In this document: positions 23,460 through 36,559 of the stretch, piece by piece
How positions within the stretch are numbered: the stretch's first letter is position 1
Layout of the letters: each line of letters starts with the position of its first letter
NCBI RefSeq assembly: GCF_004210375.1
Contig: NC_134837.1
Span: forward strand, 14,949,798-15,013,797
DNA length: 64,000 nucleotides
Direction of reading: 5' to 3'
Source: Tachypleus tridentatus
Lineage: Eukaryota > Arthropoda > Merostomata > Xiphosura > Limulidae
Made by a program: the position numbers and the translations under genes
The notes under the pieces: model-generated
The model's database searches: none
Told to the model about the DNA's origin: nothing
The model's input: only the letters and a program-made list of their open reading frames with translations

Positions 23460-24957
23460 TTTTTTTCTTTCTATAATGACTTCAAACTAATATGAAACTA
23501 CATTTGTTTATCCTAAGTAGTTTTGAATGCATAACAGTATACATGTATTTATAATCATGTTTTTTTGTTTTATTACCCTTTGAACTTTGTCGAAACTACT
23601 ATCTGTGTAATTATAAATTGTAAACCACAAGGGGAATGTGCAGCTCATGTCATCAAATTACATAGCCCATGAACTACTCTAAGCTGCTTGCATGAGTGAC
23701 TCATGAAACATTTTTATTATATTGTTATTATTTATTTTACTTAATCTAATCTTAACTAATCTAGAAATCTCTATTTTTACTTTATAGATTTGTTTACAAT
23801 AATAAACAATTAATGTGAAAAACAAGACAAAGTATTAACCTAATCTTCTCTTTTCTTGCTCGTCGAGGACACAAACCTACTTTGTTTTATGCTAATGGTA
23901 ATAATGTATGAAATTTTTATTTAATTACATAATGCATAGATTAACAGCATGTTAAAAGTAGACCATTTAACCTAACTCTCAACATTTTCCTGCTTTCTAA
24001 CTATGCAACAAGAGCTGTTAAAATCCATTCAAGCTAATTGTTAACTTTCTTATGGGAATAAAGGTAGTACTTTGAGTGAAATTGATAATTTTCTGTTTAG
24101 AATACAATGTTATAAGTCATTTGTTAGATGAAAACATGGACTTTCTATAGCTAAGAAAGTAATACACAATTAAATGTTAGAGAAAACTCCTAAAACGGGG
24201 ATAAAAAGGTGGGTGGCAGGAGAGATCTAAGGTTTTATTTGATAGTTCTGTAAGGAAACAAAATTGAAGGATATAAAAATATAGTTTAAGTAATGAGGAT
24301 TTCATAGTGAGTAATTTATGTTAATTTTGTACTGGATTATTAGCTAAAATTTGATGCTACACTAAAACTGTTATGCACCAGCAAAGGATACCTGGGGAAA
24401 TAAAGTAGTGTGAGCTATACATTCACCAAGTAATTTACAACTTATGTGATACGATTATATTGGTTGAACATACATGAAAATGGCAATAAAATTAAAAAGT
24501 ATAACCAGATGAAAACTGTTACAAACTTTAAACTACTTAAGATAAACGTCTGTAGTTTTCTGCAAGAGTCTGCATTTGTTGCTGTTGCTTTTAAAAATGA
24601 CACTTTATATTTGTTGTTTGTTTTAATGAAAGAAGTAAAAATGTTTATTTAGGAGACTACAGAGATTTTAGAAATGAATTTGACAATTTTGAAATGGAAG
24701 CAAAGTATTTTTAACCTTAACTTGAAACATTCTTTAACTTACATACTCATTCATGTTGTTGTCATTTTTACGGATTGTAAGATCAACGTCTGCTAATAGA
24801 CTTATCTTGATAGATGAGTCTGCAAATTGTTTTCTGGTTCATGAAGTTAAAAAATTTACCAACACTGATCTAGCTTTTAGTATTCATCAACAAACCAACA
24901 ATTACATTTTATATGTGTATTTCTTGTTTCAACAAAAACACGAATGAACAGCCACTT
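23460..24957 (+). repeat. Old long AT-rich repeat family, copy at 23.5-24.9 kb
   Basis: Segments at 23630-23700 (GGGGAATGTGCAGCTCATGT...TTACATAGCCCATGA), at 23985-24070 (TTTCTAACTATGCAACAAGA) and at 24415-24460 (CCAAGTAATTTACAACTTAT) match, in order, parts of the copies at 36.5-36.9 and 38.9-44.3 kb. No coding capacity is recognised. Confidence 0.5.
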
Positions 24958-24978
24958 TGTGTGTGTGTGTGTGTGTGT
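24958..24978. repeat. (TG)n microsatellite
   Basis: About ten TG dinucleotides in a row. Confidence 0.95.
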
Positions 24979-25099
24979 AAATAAAATTCGAGAAATTAAC
25001 TGTGAAATATTGGTTTAATGATACAAGCCAAGTGTTCTACAGCAATGTTCTGAGACTTGCCACTTTTCATTTTTTGCCTCTTGTTTTCTGGTTATTGTT

Positions 25100-26523
25100 A
25101 TATAATTTTCAGTGCTTAGGATAAAATGCAAGTGGAGCAAAATGAACATAAATTCACTTTGACCATCAAGACTTCAAGAATTAAGAGAAAGCAATGCACA
25201 AAACTGAAAACATTTAACACAATGTTACCAACGTACTGGGATCCAAACCCTCATAAAGCCAGAAGAGAATCAAGCTACTGGAGGTCCAAGAAAGACAATG
25301 CAGACCTGCGGGGAGCCATAGCATGAGCTTCCATATTACATGGGGACTGAGACATACTGAATATAATTGGTCTATTAATCTATTGGCACTGAGCCCAATA
25401 TCCAGCAAGGGGAAGGAGAGAAGAAGGTGTCTCATTTAAAATTTTGGAAAGGGAAGGAGTTACAGGAAATGAAAACAAAGATAAAATGTATACCTAGATT
25501 ATTAACTCCAGAAAAAAAAAAAAAGAAGAGGCCTGGGTACTTCCAATGGAGGTAAACATGACTGTAGGGGAAGGAAACAGAAGAATGTCAACATCTTCAT
25601 CCTCTTGTTCAGGAATGAGAGGATAATCAGGAGTCTGGATGAAGATGGACAACTGCTGGCAAACCAAAGCAGTAACACCTTTTGCCAACAATTGTGGGCC
25701 AGCCTGAAGCAAGTTAATTGTAATAGGAACAGCAGAGGTAATAGAAAAGTCTGAACAGGGTGATCCGAAGAATTACATATTAAAATAAAAGATTTGTAAT
25801 GCTAATGTGTAGTAACAAAAATTTCAGAACCCAAGTGTAACAAATGTAAAGTACACTAAGTTTCCATTTAAAAAAAAACTGGGAAAAAAAACTTATTGAA
25901 AATTCTGAAAAGTAAAGCATGAATGAAAATGCCTTAACATTATTCCAATCAGAAAGTGAATATAGACTAACGTGCATAGAGGTATTCAGCTGTTCTAGGG
26001 TTTTGTCACACAGCAGATTCTAGTGAAGGCACATGAGGGTAAGTAGGAGTATCAAGGCTTCTGTTGAGCAAACATCTGGTCATATAGATGGCAGCACAAG
26101 TCAGGGAAATCTATTCTGTGAGAAGAGGCAAGATACTTTATTGGAAACAATATGTCTAACTTCTGATAATTGAAAGCTTAATTTTTTCTAGCCAGATTAT
26201 GTTGCCTTTAGCCTCTTTCTTTCTTTTGATAATCTTCACCTTCATCTTTTTCTCAATTTGTCAGTGCGAATACATTCTGTTCTACTGCAACTGAAGCAAT
26301 GCCAGAGGTTGAATATTGTAACACTGGCAGAAAACTAAATACCATTTAAATAAAACTCAATTATTTTAACATAAGTTTATTTTTATTAACTAGATATTCT
26401 GACTCACGATGGAACGAACGTACTCCAAATTTTCTTGTCACGTGTTTTACTTATTTCTCAAGAGGTCAATGATTTAAATAACTAAACCCTTATACTTTCT
26501 AATTCTTGAAGACAAGAAACCCG
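25100..26523. other. Unidentified stretch without recognised gene
   Basis: Composition at 25100-25760 resembles the unidentified 18.2-23.5 kb region. Short open frames occur on both strands (for example minus 25494-25712 with PDYPLIPEQEDEDVDILL). None shows a domain I know. The remainder is AT-rich. Confidence 0.3.
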
Positions 26524-26620
26524 CTTGAAGATGACCTAGAAAGGTCAAAACGGTGTTCTCTGCTTTATTAGTAAGCGTTAATACACACACCAGCCATTCT
26601 GAGATACACTTTTCCTCTCA
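26524..26620 (+). mobile_element. Penelope-like 3' end with hammerhead-like core
   Basis: CTTGAAGATGACCTAGAAAG then GTCAAAAC is a slightly degenerate version of the core at 10866. It is followed by the same downstream words: TGTTCTCTGCTTTA, TTAATAC, ACCAGCC and TGAGATACA. The shared extent is about 100 bases. Confidence 0.5.
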
Positions 26621-26954
26621 TTTTCACACACACACAAAGATAACAGTTTTTTAATTCTAGGATTCATGAGCCCTTCTAATATTATTAAAATTTGCTGTGG
26701 CAACTAATGCTTATTCCTTCGTTACAGTTATACTTAGCTGGACTTCATCTTGAAAACATACCAATAATGCATAGAAATGTTTACATTAAACTTCAGTAAA
26801 TATATTTCATTCCTTTAGTGATGCATCTCATTAAGAGTTTCAAGTGCACACAGAGCAGCACTTATTCAAACATTCCTGTATGAGGTAACTAAAAGTTCTC
26901 ATATGCTTGATTCCATGATTTCTGAATCTCATTAAAGTACCAGATACATTTTAC

Positions 26955-27168
26955 CTGTATTTCAAGTTTTGCTATTTGTGCCTTCAATTTCTCTGTATCA
27001 TCAGACATAAAATCAATTTTATTTTTTCTTCTGGAAGACCTGGTAGCAGAAGCTGATTCGTTAGCCTCTTCTGTGGAAATAGTAGCCATTTTGGCCTCCA
27101 GTTTTGAAATACATTCATCCTACTTTTTCTAGTCTCTCTTCCAAGTCTTTTACGTAGTTTAAATGTAG
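26955..27168 (-). pseudogene. KIF20B: KIF20B-like exon after the long coiled coil
   Basis: This 214-bp exon has acceptor ...ttcttatttag and donor GTAAAA. It starts in phase with the previous exon: LHLNYVKDLEERLEK. One extra base near 27125-27135 then shifts the frame to DECISKLEAKMATISTEEAN, SASATRSSRRKNKIDFMSDD and TEKLKAQIAKLEIQ. Later exons and a stop codon were not found at lower coordinates. Confidence 0.62.
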
Positions 27169-27531
27169 CTAAATAAGAAAACACTCAGAAAGATGAGTGA
27201 GTGACAAGAAAACAAGAAGATCAACTGAATGGTAACATATACAGATAATTTGAATTAAAAGTTGAAATTAGTAACAAAAAAGGCAGCCAGACTGAAAGAC
27301 AACAATAGATAAAGATAAGCTAACTGATAATAAGATAAGCTGAATGAAAATAAAATGTGAAGATGAGCTGAGTGAGAGGAAGAAAACTAAATGGAAAGAA
27401 AACAAAAATAAGATGACTTACAATAATATAAATTAAGTGAAAGGACAACAGAAATGTAAGTTAAACAACATAAAACACAACTATACTGTAAACAGTACTT
27501 GTGTATCAACCTACAGAAAATAAGTAAATAA

Positions 27532-27806
27532 TCGTTTGTTTTTTAATTTTGTGCAAAGCTACACGAGAGCTATCTGCACCAGCCATTCCCAACTTAGCAG
27601 TGTAAGACTAGAGGGAAGGCAGTTAGTCATCATCACCCACTGCCAACTCTCGGGCTACTCTTTTACCAACGAATAGTGGAATTGACTGAGCACATTACAA
27701 TGCCCACACGGCTGACAGGGTGAGCATATTTGGTGCCATGGGGATTCAAACCCGTAACCCTCAGATTACAAGTAGAATGCCTTAACACATCTGGCCATGC
27801 TGGGCC
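27532..27806 (-). mobile_element. tRNA-derived SINE, family A, with perfect target-site duplication
   Basis: It has the same structure as the copy at 16098. It is flanked by an exact 12-bp duplication ATAAGTAAATAA at 27520-27531 and 27807-27818. It sits in a KIF20B-like intron. The head on the minus strand starts GGCCCAGCATGGCCAGATGT. Confidence 0.92.
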
Positions 27807-28524
27807 ATAAGTAAATAAGCACTGAAGAAAAGTATGATAGTTTGAGAATATACAAAGGAAAGAAATAACATTTTAATTAATGAATTCCTTAAACAGTTTG
27901 AAAATTTACACGATTACACTTATATCCTCCTAGATGGATATTAAACCCTCCTTGAATCTTCACAAACAGAATCAGATATCAGCCAAAACGCAAGATATGA
28001 AAAACACAGTAATTACTATCTAACAGATAAAAATGAAAACTGTTCTCAGATTCCAAAATAGACATAATTCTACCAGTCTTAAGCATTAATTTAACTCACA
28101 AGTTTTCTAAACTCATAACAACATATTGATATACTGCTTGAATATAGTTCAAGTTAAGAACTGGCCCTTTTTATACCTAATGGTTCAACACTAAATATTC
28201 TTCTTTTACAATTATATTTAATTAATAAGTAATAAATTACATGAATAATTACTAAGAGATCAAATAATTTACCTCTTGTACTTCAGCTGTTTGACATTTG
28301 GTTCCAAAACTGTTCCTTTCAAGTAAATTATATGGGATGTAACTATAGTAATAGTGGGGTGTGTTATAAATTATCAACACACTCAAGCGTGACACGTATA
28401 CTCACTGTATGAATACGATACATGATGCAAATAGTGAAATGTAATATAATATGAAAAGTTTTTATAGCATTACAACTGCTGCCTAACACTTCAGAAGAAG
28501 ACTTAGTTAATTATGAAAATAATA

Positions 28525-28570
28525 GTATATATATATATATATACACACACACTATTATATATATAAATAT
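28525..28570. repeat. (TA)n and (CA)n simple repeats
   Basis: TA dinucleotides, then CACACACA, then more TA-rich sequence, in the intron next to the long coiled-coil exon. Confidence 0.9.
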
Positions 28571-28587
28571 ATACTGAGTTATATGAG

Positions 28588-28619
28588 TTTAATGCAATAT
28601 ATATATATATTGCATTAAA
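28588..28619. repeat. 32-bp perfect palindrome
   Basis: TTTAATGCAATATATA is followed immediately by its exact reverse complement. It can form a cruciform and is embedded in TA repeats, so it probably arose from slippage plus inversion. Confidence 0.9.
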
Positions 28620-28761
28620 ATACCATTAAAAATTACTTGATTGGTCATTTTAAAGACTTGACATATTTAAACATACACAGATTACTTATTACTTTATGTT
28701 ACTGACTTTTTACCCTTCACTAAGCATATGAATGTAAAGGTAGAAACTCAAAATTACTTAC

Positions 28762-30719
28762 TTCTTGTTGCTTTTGAGTCATTTCATGATGTTGAATTTT
28801 TTCTGACAAACATTCACACAAGACTGTTTTTTCTTCTAGTATTTTCTCAACATCTTTTAAATTTGTTTCTAGATTTTTCTTATTTTTCACAATATGCTGA
28901 ATATTTGATTTTAATTCCCGAGACTTTTCCACAATAATTTTTTGTGATTCGTCCTCTAATCCTATTTCAAATGCTAATCCATTAAACACTACCTTAACAT
29001 TATCCAGCTGGCATTTCAGATATTTATTTTCACCTTTTAAATTCTCCACTTGAGAACTGACATCTTGAAGATACTGTTTTGTTACTTTCAATTGGGACTC
29101 AATATCTTCTTTATTTTTGGTCAAGTGTGAGAGAAATTCATTATTTCTTGCCTTTTCAATTTTCAGATCCTCCTTCTCAGAAATCAACATATTATTTTCT
29201 TTGTTAATTATTTCAATATTTTCTTACGAACTGGTTATATCTAACTGCAATGTACTAATCTTATCCATAAAATATACTTTCTCACTTGATATCTCTTCAG
29301 CTTGCTTAACTAAAGAGCTTTTTTCTTTCTTAATTGTTTCAATCAATTTTTTTAATTCCATCATTTCTGTGTGAATGCTTTCTTTTTCTTCTTAGAGCTG
29401 CTGTTTTTCTAACTGATAATTCTTAATTTGAAAAGAAAGATTTTCAACATCAGCAGACTTATTCTGAAGCTCTATGCTGCATTTTTCCATTTCCAAATAA
29501 ATTCTTCTATTCTCTTTGCAGACCATTTCATGTTCAGTTTCTAAATCATATAATTTAGCTTTCAATTTATCTTTTTCTTCAATCAGACAACTTTTATTTT
29601 TAACTTCTACAATTAACTTGTAATTAAAAGTATCATTTTTTTTCATTTAATCTTGCAACTTCCTCTTCAAGATGAGTCATCTGAGAAAGTAATGTTTGTT
29701 TTTCACAGATTAATTTATCCTGGGTTGTCTGCATTTCTTTGACACTGGACTGGAACATTTCATTTTCTTTTTGTGCAAATGAAATTTTATTATTTTCATC
29801 ACAGAGCTCTACTTGTAATTTTTTTCTTTGCATTCAAAAGCAAAACTATCTCTTTTTTTAGATTTCCTACAATTTCCTGAACAACACTATACTTTTTTTT
29901 ACGAGGTCTTCATTTTCTCTCTGTAAGGCTGCAATTTTAATTTCAAATTCACCATTTGCAAGGTATTCTTTTCAATTCTCCACTTGATCACTCAATAAAT
30001 TATCTTTTTGTTCATTTTCTGACAAATCTTTATTTCCTTCAAAACATTCTGCATTTCTTAAATGTAATAGTTTACTTTTATCCTTCTTAAAGTTTTCTAA
30101 AACTTCTTGAATACTATAAATTTGTTTCGTTATTTGTTTATTTTTTCTTTGCAAATCTTATTTCAAGTTTATATCTTTTATTTAAAATAAGTTGTTTTTG
30201 ATTTTCAAGATCTGACAGTTTCTCCTTTATTAATGAACCTGTTTCATTTTTCCTTTCATTGTTCATATTTTCTAGTGACTTGTACTGTTGATATAAAACA
30301 CTTTCTTCTTTCAAAACTTCATCCAATTCTTGCTCAATTTCCTGATATTTCCATTTCCATATTTCCTTTTCATTTAAAGCATTTTTAAGTTCTGCAGAAA
30401 TCTCTTCTATTTTACACTCTAAAGCAATTAAGTCTATTTTTTCATATTCTTCTTTCAGCTTTGAATAATTTTCATTCAATGTTTCCTTTTCACTGATCAA
30501 AGTAGAAACACTGTTTTCTAATGTTGCCACCTTAGAATTCATTAACTCTTGTTCTTGGATAACACTTAATAGATGAAACTTGTCTCTTTCTTTTTATTCT
30601 TTTAAATCATGGTTTTCACCAACAATACTTGAATTTTGTTTTAAGAGTTCTGCATTTTCTTTTGTTACACACTCAAATTTAATTTCAAGTTCTTCAAGCT
30701 GCTTTTTAAGACCTTCCTC
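28762..30719 (-). pseudogene. KIF20B: KIF20B-like long coiled-coil exon, about eight breaks
   Basis: This is a single exon of 1958 bp with acceptor ...tttactcttttag and a strong donor GTAAGT. It encodes about 650 residues of Glu/Lys/Leu-rich coiled coil from EEGLKKQLEELEIKFECVTK to SEKIQHHEMTQKQQE. The longest open pieces are 30138-30542, 29392-29646 and 28720-29190. Stops lie at 30594, 29972, 29392 and 29224. Single-base shifts lie near 30150, 29885, 29830 and 29640, each in an A-rich run. The net excess of two bases over a multiple of three agrees exactly with those shifts. Confidence 0.7.
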
Positions 30720-31771
30720 CTAAAAGAGTAAATGATATCACAGTTAGTATAAAAACCCCAAATATTTGCTTGATATTTACTAGTATAAAATACAAAACAC
30801 CTAGTATTCTATATTTAAAAAAAATAAGACGGTTAACCAGAAAAGATTTTACCCTAACATCGTATATTTTGGAGCAGCTGGTGATATCAACTGAGATGAA
30901 AATTCTTTATAATGTAAGGTTCAACAAAATGTTCAAAAAACTTTTTCTTTGAGGGCTCTTATTTAGTCTCAAACACATTATGGATTTTTTTAATCTTCAA
31001 ATTTCATTAAATAATACAATTTAGTACAAATAATTGAATGTTATGCTACTATTAAAAAAATCACTATTCTATAAAATTTGAAATAAAATATACAAGTTCT
31101 CTATAACTTTCTGAATTTACTAGTGTGACTTTGCCTTCACGATAAAACAAAATGGCTCTGGTAGGTAAGGGATTAAAACAGAACACTGAAGAAAAATTAT
31201 AACGACATTTTAATATCTTAAGAACATGTACAGCAATTCTTCAATTAAGTATCACTGCAAAAAAAAAGATTGAAAATTATCTCTTTATATTTGTCATATT
31301 CAATCTTTGAATCATGTCAAGTTTAGTATTAAACCTGGTTGTAAACTATTCACAAAACTTTGTGCTTTATTCCAAAAACAACAGCTGCATACACATGCTT
31401 AACTACAATGAGTGCTCAATTTTCAAGTAATTAAAACTATTTGTTTTGTTTTTTCTTTCTTTTTTACAACTGAAGGAGCATCTTTTTACACTCCATAATT
31501 TAAAACCTATCCATGTCACACAACTTTGTTCTCTATTCACTTTCACAAGCCCAATAGAAACTGTTGGAAATTAACACAAGACCAAGAAATATTTTTGACA
31601 AATTACCAACTTAAAAATAAATATTATTAGGCAGAATAAAATATTATTATGAAACTGAACTCTTATTCAATTTTTATATTTGCACTCAGATGGTAATTAA
31701 CCATTTGAAACAAAAACTACCCAAAAGTTTACATAATTTACATGTTTTATAACAACAGTGATCACACTAAC

Positions 31772-31915
31772 TTTCTCAATCTCCAAGTTTAAATTATGTT
31801 TTCTTGCCTCTTTTTCAAATTGGATACGAGTATTATCCTCAGTTAGGTTTTGGTTTTCCTTTCTAATAGTCTGCAATTACTCCTTTAGCTGCTCCAGTTT
31901 AAGAGCTTCTATCTC
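31772..31915 (-). pseudogene. KIF20B: KIF20B-like coiled-coil exon with one stop
   Basis: This 144-bp exon of 48 codons is phase 0 on both sides, with a polypyrimidine tract before the acceptor and donor GTTAGT. It encodes EIEALKLEQLKE, TAA at 31877-31879, then LQTIRKENQNLTEDNTRIQF and EKEARKHNLNLEIEK. The heptad pattern is clear. Confidence 0.65.
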
Positions 31916-32986
31916 CTAAAAAAAACGTTTTTTTTGTATCATTATTTTGTCTTCTGTTTTTCACAATGAGAGAAAATATATTTTAATTTTTATGATCTGA
32001 TCATTAATCTAGAGTAATTGATATGAACCACATTTCTGATTCAATTCATGTGCTTCATATTAATATAACAATAATCAATACCCTTAAGACTTAGATTTTA
32101 AGGTATTTTTTTGTTTTACTCTAGTTAAATTTGTTGTTTATATAATTTAGTTTGATACATTTCCTTAAAAGCTAACTTAAGATGTTAGAATATCAAAACT
32201 ATTGTCAATGGTTACTTGATTTTTGCCAGGAAAACAGAAGTTAATTGTATGCCTAAAACCAGAGTTAACCTCCATGCATACAGAAGGTTACCAAAGTGCA
32301 CATGCCCTACCTTTGTACAGAGTGCCATTCAACATATGCTACAGAAGCAATTTTGTAACAGTTCACAATAGAGTAAACAACATACAAGATACATAACAAA
32401 ATATAGCAATTATATTAACAAAATTATTATTATTAAGCTAGAAATTAAATATTATCATACAAGGGGATCAAGAATACTGAATAATATTTCAATCAGTTTT
32501 CAAATTTTGCTACTTAAATGAGAACTATGAACATAAAAGTAATACAACTGAGGATTTACATAACTGACAAAAAGACTAGTTAAGAACTCAAGAATCATTA
32601 CAATATGATCAGCAGAATACTTCATACAAAATGTTTTGCCATAACAATATACACTTGCATTCTCTCACAATAGCACTGAGGGTGTTACTGAAGGTCAAAA
32701 GCATTAGCATCTATGGCCTCATTCGACACGATATACAGAGAATCTGTTTATTACTATAAAAACAAGGTCTCTCTCTAACTGCAACCAAACTTTGGTTTTA
32801 GGGTTAAAACAAATTTAAGCAAGAAAGTTATTCAATATTCTTTAGTGTCTCAGATTACTAAGGTGAACAAACATCTTGTTATTTTTTTACACTTTCCACA
32901 AGTGCACGCACACTTGTTTATACTAAGTAATGTTTTAACTTTTCATTATAATAACCAAGCTTTAAACTTTGAGGAAATGATCATAC

Positions 32987-33144
32987 CTCAGAAGGATCCT
33001 AATCACTTTCAAAAGATTCACTAGCTTCAAAATCATCTTCCATTTTGGCCCTCTTCCTTGAGTTAAACAGTGCTTTTTGCATGATCTCCAACCTTTTTTT
33101 CTATCAATTCTTCTGCATTTTCTTCTGCTTGTCTTAAATGTTCG
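32987..33144 (-). pseudogene. KIF20B: KIF20B-like exon with one frameshift and one stop
   Basis: The acceptor is ...attgttgtgcag and the donor GTATGA. Its first base completes the codon split from the previous exon. It encodes EHLRQAEENAEELIEK. An extra A in a 7-A run then shifts the frame. The continuing frame gives RLEIMQKALFNSRKRAKMED and DFEASESFESD, a TAG at 32999-33001, then DPSE. Human KIF20B has LEENAERRLAIFKDLV at this place. Confidence 0.68.
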
Positions 33145-33854
33145 CTGCACAACAATAATTTAAAACTTAATAATTATTCTAGATATCTGCAGAAGTAACC
33201 TCTGGCTTGAAATTATATCATAAAAAAAATATTAACTACAAAGTATCAATTCTTTGGGTGAGATTCTATCTGTATTTACTATTAAACAACATATCAATAA
33301 TACTACAAAAAATAATCTCTAGTCAAGCTCAACCTGCTCATTTCCTTTTTACTAGAAGTTATTTTAAAACATAAGTGATAAGATTTTACAACTATGGTTA
33401 AATAAACTGTTGTTAATGGTAGAGAAAGCTTGCACTTGTGAGTTTTGATCATATTATGTACTGAAAATGTTTCACTTTAAGGGAATTAACAAGAACTATT
33501 CAATATAATTTTATGTTTATAGTTTTTAATTAATGTATAAAATTTGCAAAATGAAAGACAAATTCAAAACCTAATAATTGGATACTTACATATCAGAACC
33601 TAAATAAACTACATAATTTTTTTTATACATAAAAGTGTTTAAACATCTATCAATTGAAAGAAGCTGATGAAGTCCTTTAACTAAACCAAAAATATTACAT
33701 TTCTCTCCCTGGCTTGTTTGTATATTCAAATGTTTCTTATTAAGTAGTCATAATTACAGATAATACCTTAAGTGAATCTTTGAGAGCTATAAAACTGTTC
33801 AAAATTGCCATTTTTTTTTTTTTTAAGAGATATCCAAAATAAGGCACAGCTCAC

Positions 33855-33994
33855 TTATACGTGTTCTCTATCTTAACAAACAACTCTGAGTACTCTTGGC
33901 ACACTTCTTCTCTTATGCCAATTTCCATTCGAGCCATCTGACGTTTGGCATCAATCAATTCTTGTTCAAGGAATTTCACTAATTGGATAAGCTT
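33855..33994 (-). pseudogene. KIF20B: KIF20B-like exon: start of stalk
   Basis: This 140-bp exon has acceptor ...attattattacag and donor GTGAGC, and ends with two bases of a split codon. It encodes KLIQLVKFLEQELIDAKRQM, ARMEIGIREEVCQEYSELFV and KIENTY. The IREEVxQE motif is the clearest KIF20 family signature in the window. It is undamaged. Confidence 0.72.
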
Positions 33995-34400
33995 CTGTAA
34001 TAATAATAAATGTAATACAATAAACAGTGGTAAAATTTCATGTTTATTACCAACAATTCTATGTGGGTAGAAGCAATGGCTCTATTTTCTTGTGTATGTG
34101 GTACAATGATATACAATACATCTATTTAATTCTTTCCTAAGTGTCAGTACAAAAATTTACACACATGAAGTGTCACAGACATAATGGTTAATGTATAAGT
34201 AGTTTAAACTATTACACTTCATCAATTCAAATTTAATTTTGAAAATTATGAAAGCTGTTACTCAATGCGTAAAAATACGAGCTGGTAAACATGTCTATTA
34301 CTGGTGTAAAATCAGTTTGTTCTGATACATTTTCTGAATGTTGCAATTTAATTTCTACACACAAGATTAGAAACGACAAGAAATGCTAAATGCACAAGTA

Positions 34401-34531
34401 GGTTGGTTGGTTGATTTAGTGTTTTATGGCACAAAGCAGCTAGGCTATCTGCGCCAAATGTCCGGTAAAATGGTAAAAATAAAGTAAATGTAGTAAAATT
34501 CATAAAAAGGAAATGAAGGTAAAAAAAAAAA
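34401..34531 (-). mobile_element. Very short LINE 3'-end copy with target-site duplication
   Basis: This 131-bp piece matches the 3' end of the Jockey-like LINE (GGTTGGTTGATTTAGTGTTT then TATGGCACAAAGCAGCTAGG on the plus strand). It ends in an A run. It is flanked by an exact 9-bp duplication GCACAAGTA at 34392-34400 and 34532-34540, so it is an extreme 5'-truncated insertion. It lies in a KIF20B-like intron. Confidence 0.9.
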
Positions 34532-36559
34532 GCACAAGTAAATTATATCTCAACACAAACAACACTGACAAAAGAACATATGGTCATATGTTAGTGTTCA
34601 TGGGGGTTGCTGCGCATGGAAGTTGTACAACTCTCCTACTGATGAACTGCAACATTATGATGCTTCTGTTACAGGGCTAGTGCAATTTACACAGACCTGT
34701 GTAAGGGTGGGAGTTTATTCAAGACTTATGGTATGCATAAGAAATTCCATGGCAGTTGCATGTGAGGTAACAGCTCTCAGTGGGGTAGAGAGATGAGTAG
34801 TGTTTCTTAGCTAACTTATAAAAAAGATGTATAATCTTTAACAATAATAATAACAAGCAACTTATATTAACTTCTTTATCAATTGAAGCACATTTAACAA
34901 ATATCTCTAAGTACAAATGTTTCTCAATTAGTCCTTTAACACTAGTACTGCCATACTAAAATAAATTTGATCACTGCATTTTCAATTTGTCAGATAAAAC
35001 TCAGAAGTTATAGTTGGGCACATTAAATCAAACATTGTTACAGTCAAAACACCATATAAAAATGAACAATTATGCATAAAACACTTCAATAAATTAAATA
35101 TTATAGTAAAATATCAAAATAAACTAGCGGGTAAACAAGTGTAAATAAACACAGAAAATTAAATAAAATGGAGAAGTTTTTTTCCCCCTAAACAGTACAC
35201 ATTTGTAAAGATTATAAACATTTTTGCAACTGTCATTTTGTAATGTGAGTGCACTTTCATGTAAATAAACTTCAAAGTAACCAAATTAGCACAATTCATG
35301 GACATGAAATGGTTTTCACCTTCAGCCGTGCATCTACTACACTAAAGTATTTCACACAGGACACATTTATAAGATGTTTGGCTACTGTATTTATATATCT
35401 GGTATTGTTTTGTTTTGCATGTATCACTGAGTTTCAGTTGAGGTGCCTGCGTAGTTCTCTCACATTTTTGTAGAGCTCTGGCTAGCTTCAAGGTTACCCA
35501 CTCCTACTGGTATTTTCTCCAATGCATTTCTTGTACTAAAATCAAAAAAGTAACAGCTGCCAAGCAAGGATATTGTAAAATATAGAAACTGGCCAATAAC
35601 GAGAACCAGCTTTCAGTTTAGTTACTGATGTGCCATCTGATCTACAACGTCTACTCCATACTTTGTTTAGTTATATAAAAGTACATGCTCTGGCTTTTCC
35701 TTCTTATCATTCTTGACACCAAATGACCTGTAAATAGTTGGTATAACACAGTCACTTTTACAAAACAGTATTAAGGTATAGCTGTAGTTGCAAGTTTTGT
35801 ATACATGGAAGTTCTCTTGCTGTTTTGTTCATTATTCCATCAAAGCTAGTTTTTTTTCCTGCAATTTTTTTGCCAACTGCATTAAAGTAACAAAATTGTC
35901 TGTAGCCACATTCCTTCCTTTTTCTAAGTACAGTATCATCAGCACGAGTATCACACTGTCAACCAGTCTGTTTGAAACTGTGAGAGTTATAACTTTGCAG
36001 GTACAAATAATTTTTAGTTAATGTCCAATGCCAACAAAAACTGATTTCTTCAAATTTATGCAGTTTGTTTGCCATGTATTCTATCCAGAGATGTCATACT
36101 TTTCTAGGAAACAAAATTTATCACACATAAAATGTTCACTTACGTTTTCCCACTACTTTTCTCTCTTCTCACATCTTAAAGAAAACAGTCTTTTGAATGC
36201 TTGCATAATTTTTGACAGAGACCAGTACTATGTACATTAACATATATGTTATCCATAGCATGTTACTATACATTTTCTCCTAGAAATAACATAAGAACAT
36301 GACATCATTTTCAGGTACTTGAACCAAGTATTAAACATGCAAGTCTCTAAAAACGATACACTATTAAAGTACAAGGAACCTGTCTAAGCTGTTCAATCCA
36401 CTAAACTTAAAAAATACAACTCAAAGTCAGGCTTTATCATTTAAGTACTTATCATACTTTCTTTAATAGTTAATGTATCTCTTCTGAAGGAAAACCATTC
36501 TAAAGGTTTATCACCCTGCTGAAGAAATAAAAAAATTGTTTTAACAGAAGATGACTAGT

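Noticed and set aside
28273-28341. Possible extra KIF20B-like exon (reads NLLERNSFGTKCQTAEVQE before a GTAAAT donor)
   Set aside because: The neighbouring exons join in phase without it, and none of its possible acceptors gives the open frame in the required phase.
36463-36523. Possible exon with a good acceptor (reads QGDKPLEWFSFRRDTLTIKE)
   Set aside because: The length breaks the phase between the flanking KIF20B-like exons, which already fit, and the sequence does not align with the family.
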